Shown here piece after piece: positions 32,637 through 40,862 of a stretch of DNA of 43,076 nt. Made by a program: the position numbers and the translations under genes. Under the pieces are notes generated by a model. The model was not told where the DNA came from. It ran no database searches and saw nothing but the letters and a program-made list of their open reading frames with translations. The stretch comes from Pelomonas cellulosilytica (GTDB lineage: Bacteria > Pseudomonadota > Gammaproteobacteria > Burkholderiales > Burkholderiaceae_C): NCBI RefSeq assembly GCF_021353265.1, contig NZ_JAJTWU010000018.1, positions 1 through 43,076 on the forward strand. The letters are read 5' to 3'. Numbering within the stretch: the stretch's first letter is position 1; every line of letters starts with the position of its first letter.

Positions 32637-34868
32637 ATGAGCCGTCCTCTTTGTCGGCTGCTGGCCGTGGCCCTGGCCCTGGCCGCCACGTCGCTGCGGA
32701 CAGCAGCGGCGCCTGAAGCGCCTCCTGCGGCGGCCAGTGCGCCGCAGGTCCAGCCGCTGCCTCGCCAGGTCATCATTGGCACGTCCCAGGAGGATGGCCT
32801 CTTCGCGTCACGCAGCAGCGCTGCACAGCTCGCCCGCAGCCGTTCGGCCACGGGCGATACCGCGCGCCTGCTTCAGGAGCTGCCTGGCGTCAGCCTCTAC
32901 AGCGCCGGCGGCGTCTCCAGCCTGCCGGCGGTGCACGGCCTGGCGGACGACCGCCTGCGGACCCAGGTCGACGGCATGGACCTGGTGGCGGCATGCCCCA
33001 ACCACATGAATCCGGGGCTGTCCTACATCGACCCCTCCAGCGTGGGCCGTGTGACGGTGTATGCCGGCATCAGCCCGGTCAGCGTCGGCGGCGACAGCAT
33101 TGGTGGCACGGTGCAGATCGAAGCCGCCCCGCCGCCCTTTGCGGGCGACGGGGAGGCGCCGCTCACCCAGGGCCGGCTGACCAGCTTCTGGCGCAGCAAT
33201 GGCCACGCCCACGGGACGACAGTCTCGGCCAGCCTCGCAACGGAGCAATTGAGCCTCGGCGCCTCGACCTCGACATCCCGCCAGCAGAACTACCACGCCG
33301 CGACGGCCTTCAAGCCCGCAGCGCCGGGCTCGGAGAACGGCCGCGTCATCCCGGGCGACGAGGTCGCCTCCAGCGCCTACGAGGGCCGCAACGACGAGGT
33401 GCGGTTGGCCTGGCGCAATGCCGGTCACCTCCTGCAGCTCACGCTGGGTCGCCAGCACATTGGCTTCGAAGGCTTCCCGAACCAGCGCATGGACATGACG
33501 GACAACCAGAGCCGCCAGACCAACCTGCGCTACACCGGTCAGTTCGACTGGGGCCGCCTGAAAGCCCGGCTGTGGCAGCAGCGGGTGAATCATGCGATGG
33601 ACATGGGACCGGACCGCTATTTCTATGGTTACGGCATGCCCATGCTCACCGAGGCGACGACGCGTGGCGCGCAGGCCGAGGCCGACGTCGACGTGAGCGA
33701 CACCGACGTGCTGCGCGTGGGTCTGGAGCGTCAGACGTATGTGCTGTACGACTGGTGGCCGCCGGTGGGCGGCTCCATGGGGCCCAACGCGTTCTGGAAC
33801 ATCGACGATGGTCGGCGCCTGCGCTCGGCCGCGTTTGCCGAATGGGAAGGCCGCTGGAGCAGTGACTGGACCACGCTGGCCGGCCTGCGGGGTGATCGGG
33901 TCGTGACCGACGCGGCCACCGTGCAGGGCTACGACAACGGCCTGGGCGCCATCTGGGGTCGCGAGGCTGCCGCGTTCAATGCCGCGCGCCACCGCCGCCA
34001 GGACACGTTGCTGGACCTCGCACTCACCGCTCGCTACCACCCGAATGCCGGGCAGACGTACGAGGTCGGCCTGGCCCGCAAGGGCCACGCGCCCAACCTC
34101 TACCAGCGCTATCCGTGGTCGACACAGCCGATGGCCGCGTTGATGAACAACTTCGTCGGCGACGGCAACGGCTACGTCGGCCAGCCGGGGCTGCGTCCAG
34201 AAATCGCGCACACGTTCGCCGCCAATGTCGCGTGGCAGGACGCCGCTGCTGAAGACTGGACGCTCAAGCTCGCGGCCTACGCCACGCACGTCCGCGACTT
34301 CATGGACGCGAGGCGTTGCGACTTCGGGCAATGCAGCGCCGCCAACGTCACGGCCCCTGAAGGCTTCGTGCTGCTGCAGTACGCCAACGCGCCGGTACGC
34401 ATGCACGGACTGGACCTGTCGGGCAGCAAACGGCTGGCAAGCGGCGACAGCGGCACGTGGGACACGGCATTCGTGCTGGCCGTGCTTCGCGGCCACAACC
34501 TTGCCACCGGCGATGGGCTCTACAACCTGATGCCGGACAACCTCAAGCTGTCGCTGACCCACCAGCGGGGCGGCTGGACCGGCTCGCTGGAACTGCAGGC
34601 CGTGACGGCCAAGCAGCGCATCTCACGTGTGCGCAACGAGATGACGACGCCGGGTTACGCGCTGGTCCACCTGCGCGCAAGCCATGAATGGCCGCGCGCT
34701 CGACTCGACCTTGCTGTCGACAACCTCTTCAACCGGCTCTATGCGTCGCCGCTGGGAGGCGCCTACCTCGGCCAGGGCCGTTCAATGACCTCGGCCGGCA
34801 TCCCATGGGGCGCGGTGGTGCCGGGCACCGGTCGCTCCTTCAACACCTCGGTGAGCCTATGGTTCTGA
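32637..34868 (+). CDS. TonB-dependent copper receptor, OprC/NosA family
   Basis: A 743-residue outer-membrane receptor of the OprC/NosA copper family (TIGR01778-type). The plug carries the family signature DGMDLVAACPNHMNPGLSYIDP; Cys120 and Met124 keep the C-x3-M spacing that binds copper in OprC. Further Met-rich loops follow (NQRMDMTDNQS; AMDMGPDRYFYGYGMPM near residue 320), and the barrel ends GRSFNTSVSLWF. It would import copper with TonB energy, or in NosA help assemble nitrous oxide reductase. Start: the ATG at 32637; a GTG at 32634 is an alternative. It is immediately downstream of the Cys/Met PEP-CTERM gene, and its stop codon overlaps the start of the giant lipoprotein gene. No nos genes are in the window. 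Confidence 0.95.
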   Translation: MSRPLCRLLAVALALAATSLRTAAAPEAPPAAASAPQVQPLPRQVIIGTSQEDGLFASRSSAAQLARSRSATGDTARLLQELPGVSLYSAGGVSSLPAVHGLADDRLRTQVDGMDLVAACPNHMNPGLSYIDPSSVGRVTVYAGISPVSVGGDSIGGTVQIEAAPPPFAGDGEAPLTQGRLTSFWRSNGHAHGTTVSASLATEQLSLGASTSTSRQQNYHAATAFKPAAPGSENGRVIPGDEVASSAYEGRNDEVRLAWRNAGHLLQLTLGRQHIGFEGFPNQRMDMTDNQSRQTNLRYTGQFDWGRLKARLWQQRVNHAMDMGPDRYFYGYGMPMLTEATTRGAQAEADVDVSDTDVLRVGLERQTYVLYDWWPPVGGSMGPNAFWNIDDGRRLRSAAFAEWEGRWSSDWTTLAGLRGDRVVTDAATVQGYDNGLGAIWGREAAAFNAARHRRQDTLLDLALTARYHPNAGQTYEVGLARKGHAPNLYQRYPWSTQPMAALMNNFVGDGNGYVGQPGLRPEIAHTFAANVAWQDAAAEDWTLKLAAYATHVRDFMDARRCDFGQCSAANVTAPEGFVLLQYANAPVRMHGLDLSGSKRLASGDSGTWDTAFVLAVLRGHNLATGDGLYNLMPDNLKLSLTHQRGGWTGSLELQAVTAKQRISRVRNEMTTPGYALVHLRASHEWPRARLDLAVDNLFNRLYASPLGGAYLGQGRSMTSAGIPWGAVVPGTGRSFNTSVSLWF

Positions 34869-37800
34869 TTCCCCTGATGCGCACGACCGGTGCCGCGCTG
34901 TCCTGCGCGCTCGTGCTGGCGGCCTGCGGTGGCGGCGCGGCCGGCGATGACGGCCCGCGCGTGCACGACGACGCGCAGAGCATCCGCCTCGGCGATGTCC
35001 CCACCCTGCAGGTCGGCGGCACCGCCACGCTGGCCGCGACGGCCTCCTCCGGTCTGCCGGTCGGCCTCGGCAGCCTGACCCCGGCCATTTGCACGCTCGA
35101 CGCGGTCACCGGGCAGATCCGCGGGCTGAGCATCGGCGACTGCACCATCGCCGCCAACCAGGGCGGCAACGACCGTTTCGCGCCCGCGCCGCAGGCCACG
35201 CTGGTGGTGCCCGTGACCGGCCGGGCCCAAAGCCTGAGCTTCGATCCCCTGCCGCCCCTCATCGTCGGCGACGCGGTGACCGCCTCGGCCAGTGCCAGCT
35301 CGGGTCTGACAGTGCGCTTCACGAGCCAGACACCCGACCTGTGCAGTGTGGACCCGGACCGCGGCAGCATCGCGGCCCTGGCCGCGGGCACCTGCACCGT
35401 CGCCGCGGAGCAACCCGGCAACGGCCAGTGGAGCGCGGCCGCGATGGTCATGCAGGCTACCGCGGTCTCGGGCCAGCCGCAGCGCATCAGCCTCGCCGCA
35501 TTGCCGCCACTGCTGGTCGGCGCCGGCACCTCGGCCCAGGCCAGCGCCAGTTCCGGCCTGGCCCCGCACTGGAGCAGCCTGACGCCGGAGGTCTGCAGCA
35601 TCTCGACGGCTGGTGCCCTGCTGGCGCTGACAGCCGGCACCTGCACCGTGGCGGCCGACCAGCCCGGGGACACCCGCTGGGCTGCGGCCGTGCAGGCGCA
35701 GACGTCCACGTCGGTCAGCCGTGCAACGCAGACCGTCACACTCAACGCCACACCCGCCAGCTTGACCGTGGGCAGCCCGGCCACGGCACGGGCCACGGCC
35801 AGCTCCGGGCTGCCCGTGACGCTCTCCTCGCTGACCCCGGCGATCTGCGGCGTCGACGCCGCCAGCGGCAGCATCGCGTCGCTCGGTGCCGGCCAGTGCG
35901 TGCTGCAGGCCAGCCAGGCCGGCGACGCCACCTGGCTCGCCGCGTCACCTGCCAGCTTGAGCCTGCCCGTGGTCGGCATGCCGCAGTCCATCAGCCTGAC
36001 TGCCGCCCCTGCCCTGACCGTGAACGCGATGGCCGTGGCACGCGCCACGTCGAGCTCCGGGCTGTCCGTCACGTTCACGAGCACCTCGCCACAGACCTGC
36101 TCCACCACACCGGCGGGGACGGTCACCGGCCTGCGCATCGGCAACTGCACGCTGGCGCTCAACCAGGCCGGCAACAGCAGTTGGGCAGCCGCGCCGCAGG
36201 CCAGCCTCACCGTCGCCGTGGCCGGCCAGGCCCAGACGATCAGCTTTGCCGCCGCACCAGCGCTGGCCATGGGCGGCGCGGCGACCGTGCGCGCGACGGC
36301 CAGTTCCGGCCTGGCGGTGGCCTACAACAGCCTGACCCCGGCGGCCTGCACCGTCGATGCCGCCTCGGGGCTGGTGACGAGCCTCGCCGTGGGCGCCTGC
36401 ACCATCGCCGCCAGTCAGCCGGGCAACACCCTCTGGGCCGCGGCGCCCCAGGTGGTCCAGACCCTCAGCAGCACGGTCGCGCCGCAGTCGCTCGTGTTCG
36501 CCCCGGCCGCCGACATCGTCGTCAACGGCCAGACCACGGTGCGCGCCATGGCCAGCTCCGGTCTGCCGGCCGTCTATGCCAGCTTGAGTAGCGCCATCTG
36601 CAGCGTCGGCGGCACCACCGGCCTCGTGACCGGCCTGATGACCGGCACCTGTACCGTGGCCGCCAGCCAGCCTGGAGACAGCAGTTGGGCGCCCGCGGCC
36701 CAGGTGATCGCGAGCCTGAACGTGAGTGGCCAGCCTCAGAGCCTGACCTTCTCGGCACCGCCTTCGCTGACGGCGGGTAGCAGTGCCACGGTTCGCGCCA
36801 CGGCCAGCTCGGGCCTGCCAGTGGTCTACAGCAGCGTGACGCCGTCGGTGTGCAGCGTCGTGGCGGCGACCGGCGTGGTCAGCGCGTCGATACCCGGGAG
36901 TTGCCGCATTGCCGCCGACCAGCCGGGCAACGCCATCTGGGCCGCGGCCACGCCATCGACGCTGAGCCTGACCGTGAGCACGGCGCCGCAGTCAATCAGC
37001 TTCGGCGCGGCCCCGGCGGTGCGCGTCGGCACCAGCGGCACCGTGCGTGCGGTGGCCACCTCCGGACTGCCTGTCAGCTACGGCAGCCAGAGCAGCACCT
37101 GTTCGGTGGGTGCCGCAACGGGGGTGGTGACCGGCCTGGCCGCCGGCAGCTGTGTCGTCACCGCCACCCAACCAGGCAACGGCGTGTGGGGCCCCGCAAC
37201 GCCCGTGACGCAATCGCTGAGCATCGCGCCCGACCCCAACCAGACCATCAGCTTCGGCACGGCGCCGCTGCTGACGCTGGGCGGCAGCGCCACCGTGGCC
37301 GCCACCGCCAGCTCCGGCCTCCCCGTGAGCCTCGCCAGCTTGAGCCCGACGGTCTGCGGCGTGGCGGCCGGCAGTGGCCTCGTCACGGCCACGACCCTGG
37401 GGGACTGCCTGATCGCAGCCAACCAGGCGGGCAACGGCAGCTACAACCCGGCGCCCCAGGCGACATTGACGCTACCGGTGCAACTGCCTCCCGGCATGTC
37501 CGCGCCCGGCGTGCCCAGCGGCGTCACGGCCAGCCTGGGCACCGGCATCAACCAGGTGCTCGTCACGGCCACGTCCGTGAACAGCGGCGGCAGTGCGATC
37601 ACGCACTACACCGTCACGTCCAGTCCGGCTGGCCTCTCGGCTCAGGCCAGCGCACTGCCGGTCGCCGTGACCTGCCCCGGCAGCTGTGCTGGCTATACGT
37701 TTTCGCTGACGGCCAGCAATGCGGTAGGGAACGGCAGCAGCTCCGCGGCCGTCGAAGTGCTGACGACGTTCGATGTCGTGACGCGCTTCTACGAACCCGA

Positions 37801-38335
37801 CACGCAGCCGCGGGACTCGATTTTCACAGGCTCGTTCATGCTGAACTCGACAACGGGCGCCATCACCGGCCTGACCGGGCGCCTGACCGAATCCATGAGC
37901 GGCAACGCCATCGGCAGCGCCCCCTTCTTCGACATGACCCAGGTGCCCCTGACCTACCAGCTCCAGACGTGGCGCGACGCTGCCCTGGGCGGGAGCTTCG
38001 TCGCGAGTTTTGCGAAGAACACGACGAGCACGTTTTCCACCGCTGCCGGCGGCGACGGCTGGTCGCCCCAGGCAGGCGTCGCCGTGGGTGGCGTGTACGC
38101 CGGCTTTCCATCACGCTATGCCACCAGCATCCAGAACTCGTCGATCCTGATCTTCGTACCGGACAACCCGTTCACCCCACTGACGCCAGCCCAGATCGCC
38201 AGGCTGGCCTATGCCGACTGCGCACCGGGCGGGATGATGGGGGCGGTGTGCATGACGGCAACGAGCATCGCGGGCTATGGCACCGTGGGCACGATGAGCG
38301 GTTATCCCGTCTCCCAGCAGATCTCGCGGCACTAG
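34859..38335 (+). CDS. Giant Ig-repeat lipoprotein with a C-terminal Cys/Met domain
   Basis: A roughly 1158-residue protein. A signal peptide ends in a lipobox (CALVLAAC, Cys at about residue 23), so it should be lipid-anchored. Ten tandem repeats of about 83-85 residues follow, each with a TASSGLPV/SLTP core and two cysteines that probably form a disulfide. Then comes an Fn3-like domain (about 880-965; PGVPSGVTASLG) and a C-terminal domain of about 190 residues, homologous to the second PEP-CTERM protein, ending YADCAPGGMMGAVCMT and SGYPVSQQI. The start is uncertain: the ATG at 34859 overlaps the oprC stop, and an ATG at 34877 gives a more typical n-region. It looks like a long stalk presenting the Cys/Met domain near the copper receptor. 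Confidence 0.88.
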   Translation: MVLIPLMRTTGAALSCALVLAACGGGAAGDDGPRVHDDAQSIRLGDVPTLQVGGTATLAATASSGLPVGLGSLTPAICTLDAVTGQIRGLSIGDCTIAANQGGNDRFAPAPQATLVVPVTGRAQSLSFDPLPPLIVGDAVTASASASSGLTVRFTSQTPDLCSVDPDRGSIAALAAGTCTVAAEQPGNGQWSAAAMVMQATAVSGQPQRISLAALPPLLVGAGTSAQASASSGLAPHWSSLTPEVCSISTAGALLALTAGTCTVAADQPGDTRWAAAVQAQTSTSVSRATQTVTLNATPASLTVGSPATARATASSGLPVTLSSLTPAICGVDAASGSIASLGAGQCVLQASQAGDATWLAASPASLSLPVVGMPQSISLTAAPALTVNAMAVARATSSSGLSVTFTSTSPQTCSTTPAGTVTGLRIGNCTLALNQAGNSSWAAAPQASLTVAVAGQAQTISFAAAPALAMGGAATVRATASSGLAVAYNSLTPAACTVDAASGLVTSLAVGACTIAASQPGNTLWAAAPQVVQTLSSTVAPQSLVFAPAADIVVNGQTTVRAMASSGLPAVYASLSSAICSVGGTTGLVTGLMTGTCTVAASQPGDSSWAPAAQVIASLNVSGQPQSLTFSAPPSLTAGSSATVRATASSGLPVVYSSVTPSVCSVVAATGVVSASIPGSCRIAADQPGNAIWAAATPSTLSLTVSTAPQSISFGAAPAVRVGTSGTVRAVATSGLPVSYGSQSSTCSVGAATGVVTGLAAGSCVVTATQPGNGVWGPATPVTQSLSIAPDPNQTISFGTAPLLTLGGSATVAATASSGLPVSLASLSPTVCGVAAGSGLVTATTLGDCLIAANQAGNGSYNPAPQATLTLPVQLPPGMSAPGVPSGVTASLGTGINQVLVTATSVNSGGSAITHYTVTSSPAGLSAQASALPVAVTCPGSCAGYTFSLTASNAVGNGSSSAAVEVLTTFDVVTRFYEPDTQPRDSIFTGSFMLNSTTGAITGLTGRLTESMSGNAIGSAPFFDMTQVPLTYQLQTWRDAALGGSFVASFAKNTTSTFSTAAGGDGWSPQAGVAVGGVYAGFPSRYATSIQNSSILIFVPDNPFTPLTPAQIARLAYADCAPGGMMGAVCMTATSIAGYGTVGTMSGYPVSQQISRH
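34973..37485 (+). repeat. Ten tandem Ig-like repeats in coding sequence
   Basis: About ten units of 250-255 bp encode near-identical frameworks: (P/A)Q(S/T)(I/L)SF at the start, TASSGL in the middle, a Cys about ten residues later, G-x-C-T-(I/V)-A-A near the end, then QPGN plus an aromatic. They are diverged enough (many substitutions between units) to resist recombination, which argues for age and selection rather than a recent expansion. Confidence 0.8.
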
Positions 38336-38698
38336 CCCCGCGGCAAGCCCTTTGCAAACGCTCCGATTCAGCCCTGTCCTGCGCAACGTGGGCAGCCGCC
38401 CCTGCTGGCGTGGTGATGGGGTGGCAGCACCGCACTCGCGGCAGGGTCGGCGCGCAGACGCCGCCCGCGCGGCAACTGAAGCAATGCCCCCGTGGCAGTG
38501 GCCGCTGTGGCAGTGGCCGCTGAAGCTCGTCCTCGCCTGGGCCACGCCGGACTTCGGCGGGAGCCTGCCCGTGATGCTTGCATGGCCTGCACTGGAGTGC
38601 CACATCCACCACCTGATCCACCACCTCATCCCTCGCCGACAACTGGCATGCCCCCCAACCCCAACCCCAACCAAGAAGCCCAATCAGGAGCCCTGCCC
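38336..38698. other. Gap before the PCuAC gene: direct repeat and G4 tract
   Basis: No coding region here can be supported. An exact 15-bp direct repeat (GTGGCAGTGGCCGCT, 38492-38506 and 38507-38521) is present. A C-rich tract at 38651-38672 (three CCCC-type runs separated by AA, ending near the PCuAC leader) is a telomere-like G-quadruplex candidate on the minus strand. A minus-strand frame through the repeat would read SGHCHSGHCHGG and CRECG, but it has no sensible end. The gap separates the PCuAC gene from the rest of the operon, so an internal promoter is possible. Confidence 0.45.
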
Positions 38699-39130
38699 AT
38701 GCGCCGCCTCTCACTGCTGATCGCCCTCGCCCTGTCCGCTGGTGCCGCCCAAGCCCAGACCGTCGCCACCGATCCATGGGTGCGCGCCACCGTGCCAGGT
38801 CAGCAGGCCACCGGCCTGTTTGTCGAACTGAAGTCGCCCACCGCCGCGCGGCTGGTGGGCGGCACCTCGCCCGTGGCCGCCAGCGTGGAGGTGCACGAAA
38901 TGCGCATGGACGGCGGCGTCATGCGCATGCGTGCGCTGTCCGGGCTGGACCTGCCGGCGGGCCAGGCCGTGAGCCTCAGGCCCGGGAGCTATCACATCAT
39001 GTTGATGGGCCTGAGGAGCGCCGTGAAAGCCGGCGACACGGTGCCGGTCACGCTGACGATCGAGCGCGCCGGCAAGACCGAGACGCTGCAGCTGCAGGCG
39101 CCGGCCCGAGCAGGCCAGGCCATGCACTGA
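38699..39130 (+). CDS. PCuAC copper chaperone
   Basis: A 143-residue periplasmic protein with a signal peptide (cleavage at AAQA before QTVATDPW). It matches the PCuAC copper(I)-binding motif exactly: His66, ten residues, Met77, 21 residues, His99, one residue, Met101. PCuAC proteins carry Cu(I) in the periplasm and help load the CuA/CuB sites of cytochrome oxidases, often with Sco- or TlpA-type thioredoxins. An AGGAG Shine-Dalgarno lies 9 bases upstream of the ATG at 38699. It is the last gene of the copper run and is followed by a strong terminator hairpin. Copper binding is the safest functional call in the operon. Confidence 0.96.
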   Translation: MRRLSLLIALALSAGAAQAQTVATDPWVRATVPGQQATGLFVELKSPTAARLVGGTSPVAASVEVHEMRMDGGVMRMRALSGLDLPAGQAVSLRPGSYHIMLMGLRSAVKAGDTVPVTLTIERAGKTETLQLQAPARAGQAMH

Positions 39131-39138
39131 CGCTGCAA

Positions 39139-39172
39139 AAAGCCGCGCCGCCCCCTGGCTGATCGCGGCTTT
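39139..39172 (+). terminator. Intrinsic terminator of the copper operon
   Basis: A perfect 9-bp stem, AAAGCCGCG (39139-39147) and CGCGGCTTT (39164-39172), with a 16-base loop lies 8 bases after the PCuAC stop codon. The U-tract is short (TTT then GTTC), but the stem itself is A-U-rich at its base, as in many GC-rich genomes. Confidence 0.75.
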
Positions 39173-39448
39173 GTTCAGGCCGGCTGCGCCGATGATTCAG
39201 CCCGTCACCAGTGCACGGCCCCCGGCAACGCTGCGGCCCCTGGCGAGGCGGGACGCGACCGCCCGCGACCATGAGAGCACGACTTCCGGCCTCGCCGCGT
39301 CACCGCCCTGCGGTGTCGCATCACGGGCCGTCTGCGCTGTGATGATCGCCGCAGCCCCACGCGCTCGAACGAGCGTGTCCCGGGCGGCGACAAGCGCTTT
39401 TGCGCCCCGACCGGCTCCGGCCGGCCGGGGCTTTCCTTTGTGGCCGGC
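39173..39448. other. Intergenic region with inverted repeats
   Basis: No gene is supported. Two structures stand out: the palindrome CGCTCG-AA-CGAGCG at 39362-39375 and a hairpin with a 10-bp arm, one mismatch, at 39405-39430 followed by CTTTCCTTT on the plus strand. The hairpin lies 18 bp downstream of the minus-strand NTF2-like gene and may terminate it or block readthrough from the copper operon. Confidence 0.4.
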
Positions 39449-39925
39449 TCAAAGCACGGCGGCGATGCCGCCCTCGGGCGACGCGACGAGCACGAAGACA
39501 CCCGCCTCCTGCAACTCGCCACTGGCCTGGACGGTCTGCACCTGCACGTCGACGCGGCAGGCCGCGCCCAGAGGCGTGGCGCGCAGCACGCGCGTGTGCC
39601 GCTGCACCGGTGTCCGGCCCAGCCGCTCGACGATCTCGCGATAGACCGCCGCGCGGCCCGGCTCGCCGGCCGTACCCACGCGGCCGTCCGTCGTGAACTG
39701 CACCGCCAGCCCCCAGGCGTCGCTGGCGTTCCAGCGGGCATCGAAGTCGTCGAGCCGGCGCTGCAGCGCGGCCGCGTCGTCGCAGGGTGAGGTGGCCGGA
39801 CCGGGCGATTGGGACGATGGGGCGGCGTCAGCCGGCAGGCTCAGCACGGCGGCGGCCACGACGCTGAATGCGGCAACGAGGCTGGTGAACAGGCCCAGCG
39901 GGGCGGATGTAGTGAGGCGGTTCAA
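39449..39925 (-). CDS. Secreted NTF2/SnoaL-like protein
   Basis: A 158-residue protein predicted to start at the TTG at 39925, because an AGGAG Shine-Dalgarno lies at the right spacing and the translation then opens with a clean signal peptide (cleavage near ADAAPS). The mature part resembles small NTF2/SnoaL-like domains (LDDFDARWNASDAWGLAVQFTTDGRVG, CRVDVQVQTVQ). No catalytic residues can be named. It is divergent from the hemerythrin gene. The function is unknown; periplasmic location is inferred. Confidence 0.62.
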   Translation of the reverse strand: MNRLTTSAPLGLFTSLVAAFSVVAAAVLSLPADAAPSSQSPGPATSPCDDAAALQRRLDDFDARWNASDAWGLAVQFTTDGRVGTAGEPGRAAVYREIVERLGRTPVQRHTRVLRATPLGAACRVDVQVQTVQASGELQEAGVFVLVASPEGGIAAVL

Positions 39926-40036
39926 CGGGGTCTCCTGAGGTGGTGCGGCGAAGTTGCAGCCGGCGGGACGCACTGTGCCGAGCGCGCTTGGCCCGGGCAT
40001 CGCCTCGACGGGCCAGTGTGAAAACTGCCAAAGAGC

Positions 40037-40052
40037 CATGACCGCCGTCATG
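40037..40052. promoter_or_regulatory. Inverted repeat upstream of the hemerythrin gene
   Basis: CATGAC-CGCC-GTCATG is a perfect 6-bp inverted repeat in the 222-bp region between the divergent NTF2-like and hemerythrin genes. A related half-site-like sequence, GACGGTCATGGCCCGTC, follows at 40062-40078. It is a candidate operator; I cannot assign it to a named regulator. Confidence 0.4.
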
Positions 40053-40147
40053 CCGGGGCCCGACGGTCATGGCCCGTCGGGGCGATGGCAGGCCGGGCCG
40101 CGGCCGGAACACTGGCGGCCTTCCATCCACCGCACCGAAGCACACCG

Positions 40148-40825
40148 ATGAACACCACCGCCCGTTTCGACCTCTATGCCCACATCCACAAGGCCTTGCG
40201 TCTCTTCATGACCGACACGCTGCAGCAGCTCGGCCGCGTGGACGTGGAGGACCCGCACGACCTGGGGGCCACGCTGGCCCAACTCGATGCGCTGCTGGAC
40301 GCCGCGCGCCACCACGTCGACAAGGAGAACCGCTTCGTCCACCCCGCCATCGAAGCACGCCGCAGCGGCACAAGCGCGACCATCGCGGGCGAGCATGTCG
40401 AGCACCTCGAGACCATCGCCGCGCTGCAGGCCGCTGGCGCGGCCCTGCGCGCGCTGCCGTCATCGGCCGCGGCCCACGGGCTGTACCGGCAGCTGGCAGC
40501 CTTCGTGGCCGACAACTTTGAGCACATGGCCGTGGAGGAGAGCGTCCACAACGAGGCCCTGTGGGCCACTTACACCGATGAGGAACTGCTGGCGCTGCAC
40601 CACAGCATCCTGTCCAGCATCCCGCCCCAGGAGATGAGCCAGACGCTGCGCTGGATGATCCCGGCGCTGACGCCGGCCGAGCGTGCCGTCGTGCTTGGCG
40701 GCCTGCCCGAGCCGGTGCAACAGCCCGTGCTGGATTCGGCGCGCGCGCTGCTGGACGACGTCGCGTGGCGCAAGCTCAACGGCGCGCTGGGTCGGCCGAG
40801 CGTGCCGGGCCTCGTCGCCGCGTGA
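40148..40825 (+). CDS. Hemerythrin/HHE domain protein
   Basis: A 225-residue hemerythrin-like protein. The HHE-type iron ligands are suggested by the His/Glu positions at about 11-14 (YAHIHKALR), 57-68 (RHHVDKENRFVHPAIE), 80-86 (GEHVEHLE) and 124-133 (NFEHMAVEESVHNE). Hemerythrin-domain proteins bind oxygen or nitric oxide at a di-iron site and are often induced by nitrosative stress, but an oxygen or NO role here is inferred. The start is the ATG at 40148. The GIY-YIG gene begins 37 bp downstream on the same strand, so co-transcription is likely. Confidence 0.85.
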   Translation: MNTTARFDLYAHIHKALRLFMTDTLQQLGRVDVEDPHDLGATLAQLDALLDAARHHVDKENRFVHPAIEARRSGTSATIAGEHVEHLETIAALQAAGAALRALPSSAAAHGLYRQLAAFVADNFEHMAVEESVHNEALWATYTDEELLALHHSILSSIPPQEMSQTLRWMIPALTPAERAVVLGGLPEPVQQPVLDSARALLDDVAWRKLNGALGRPSVPGLVAA

Positions 40826-40862
40826 TGGTGCGGCGCCGGGCGGGCGCCGACAATCCGCCGCG

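Noticed and set aside
34859..38335. Giant lipoprotein as an adhesin or invasin
   Set aside because: Ig-like repeats alone would allow it, but the C-terminal domain matches the PEP-CTERM copper-linked protein and no adhesin cap or autotransporter part is seen.
38111..38683. Minus-strand His/Cys-rich frame before PCuAC
   Set aside because: The HCHSGHCHGG part comes from a direct repeat, and the frame continues into the antisense of the giant lipoprotein with no natural stop. Kept only as an observation.
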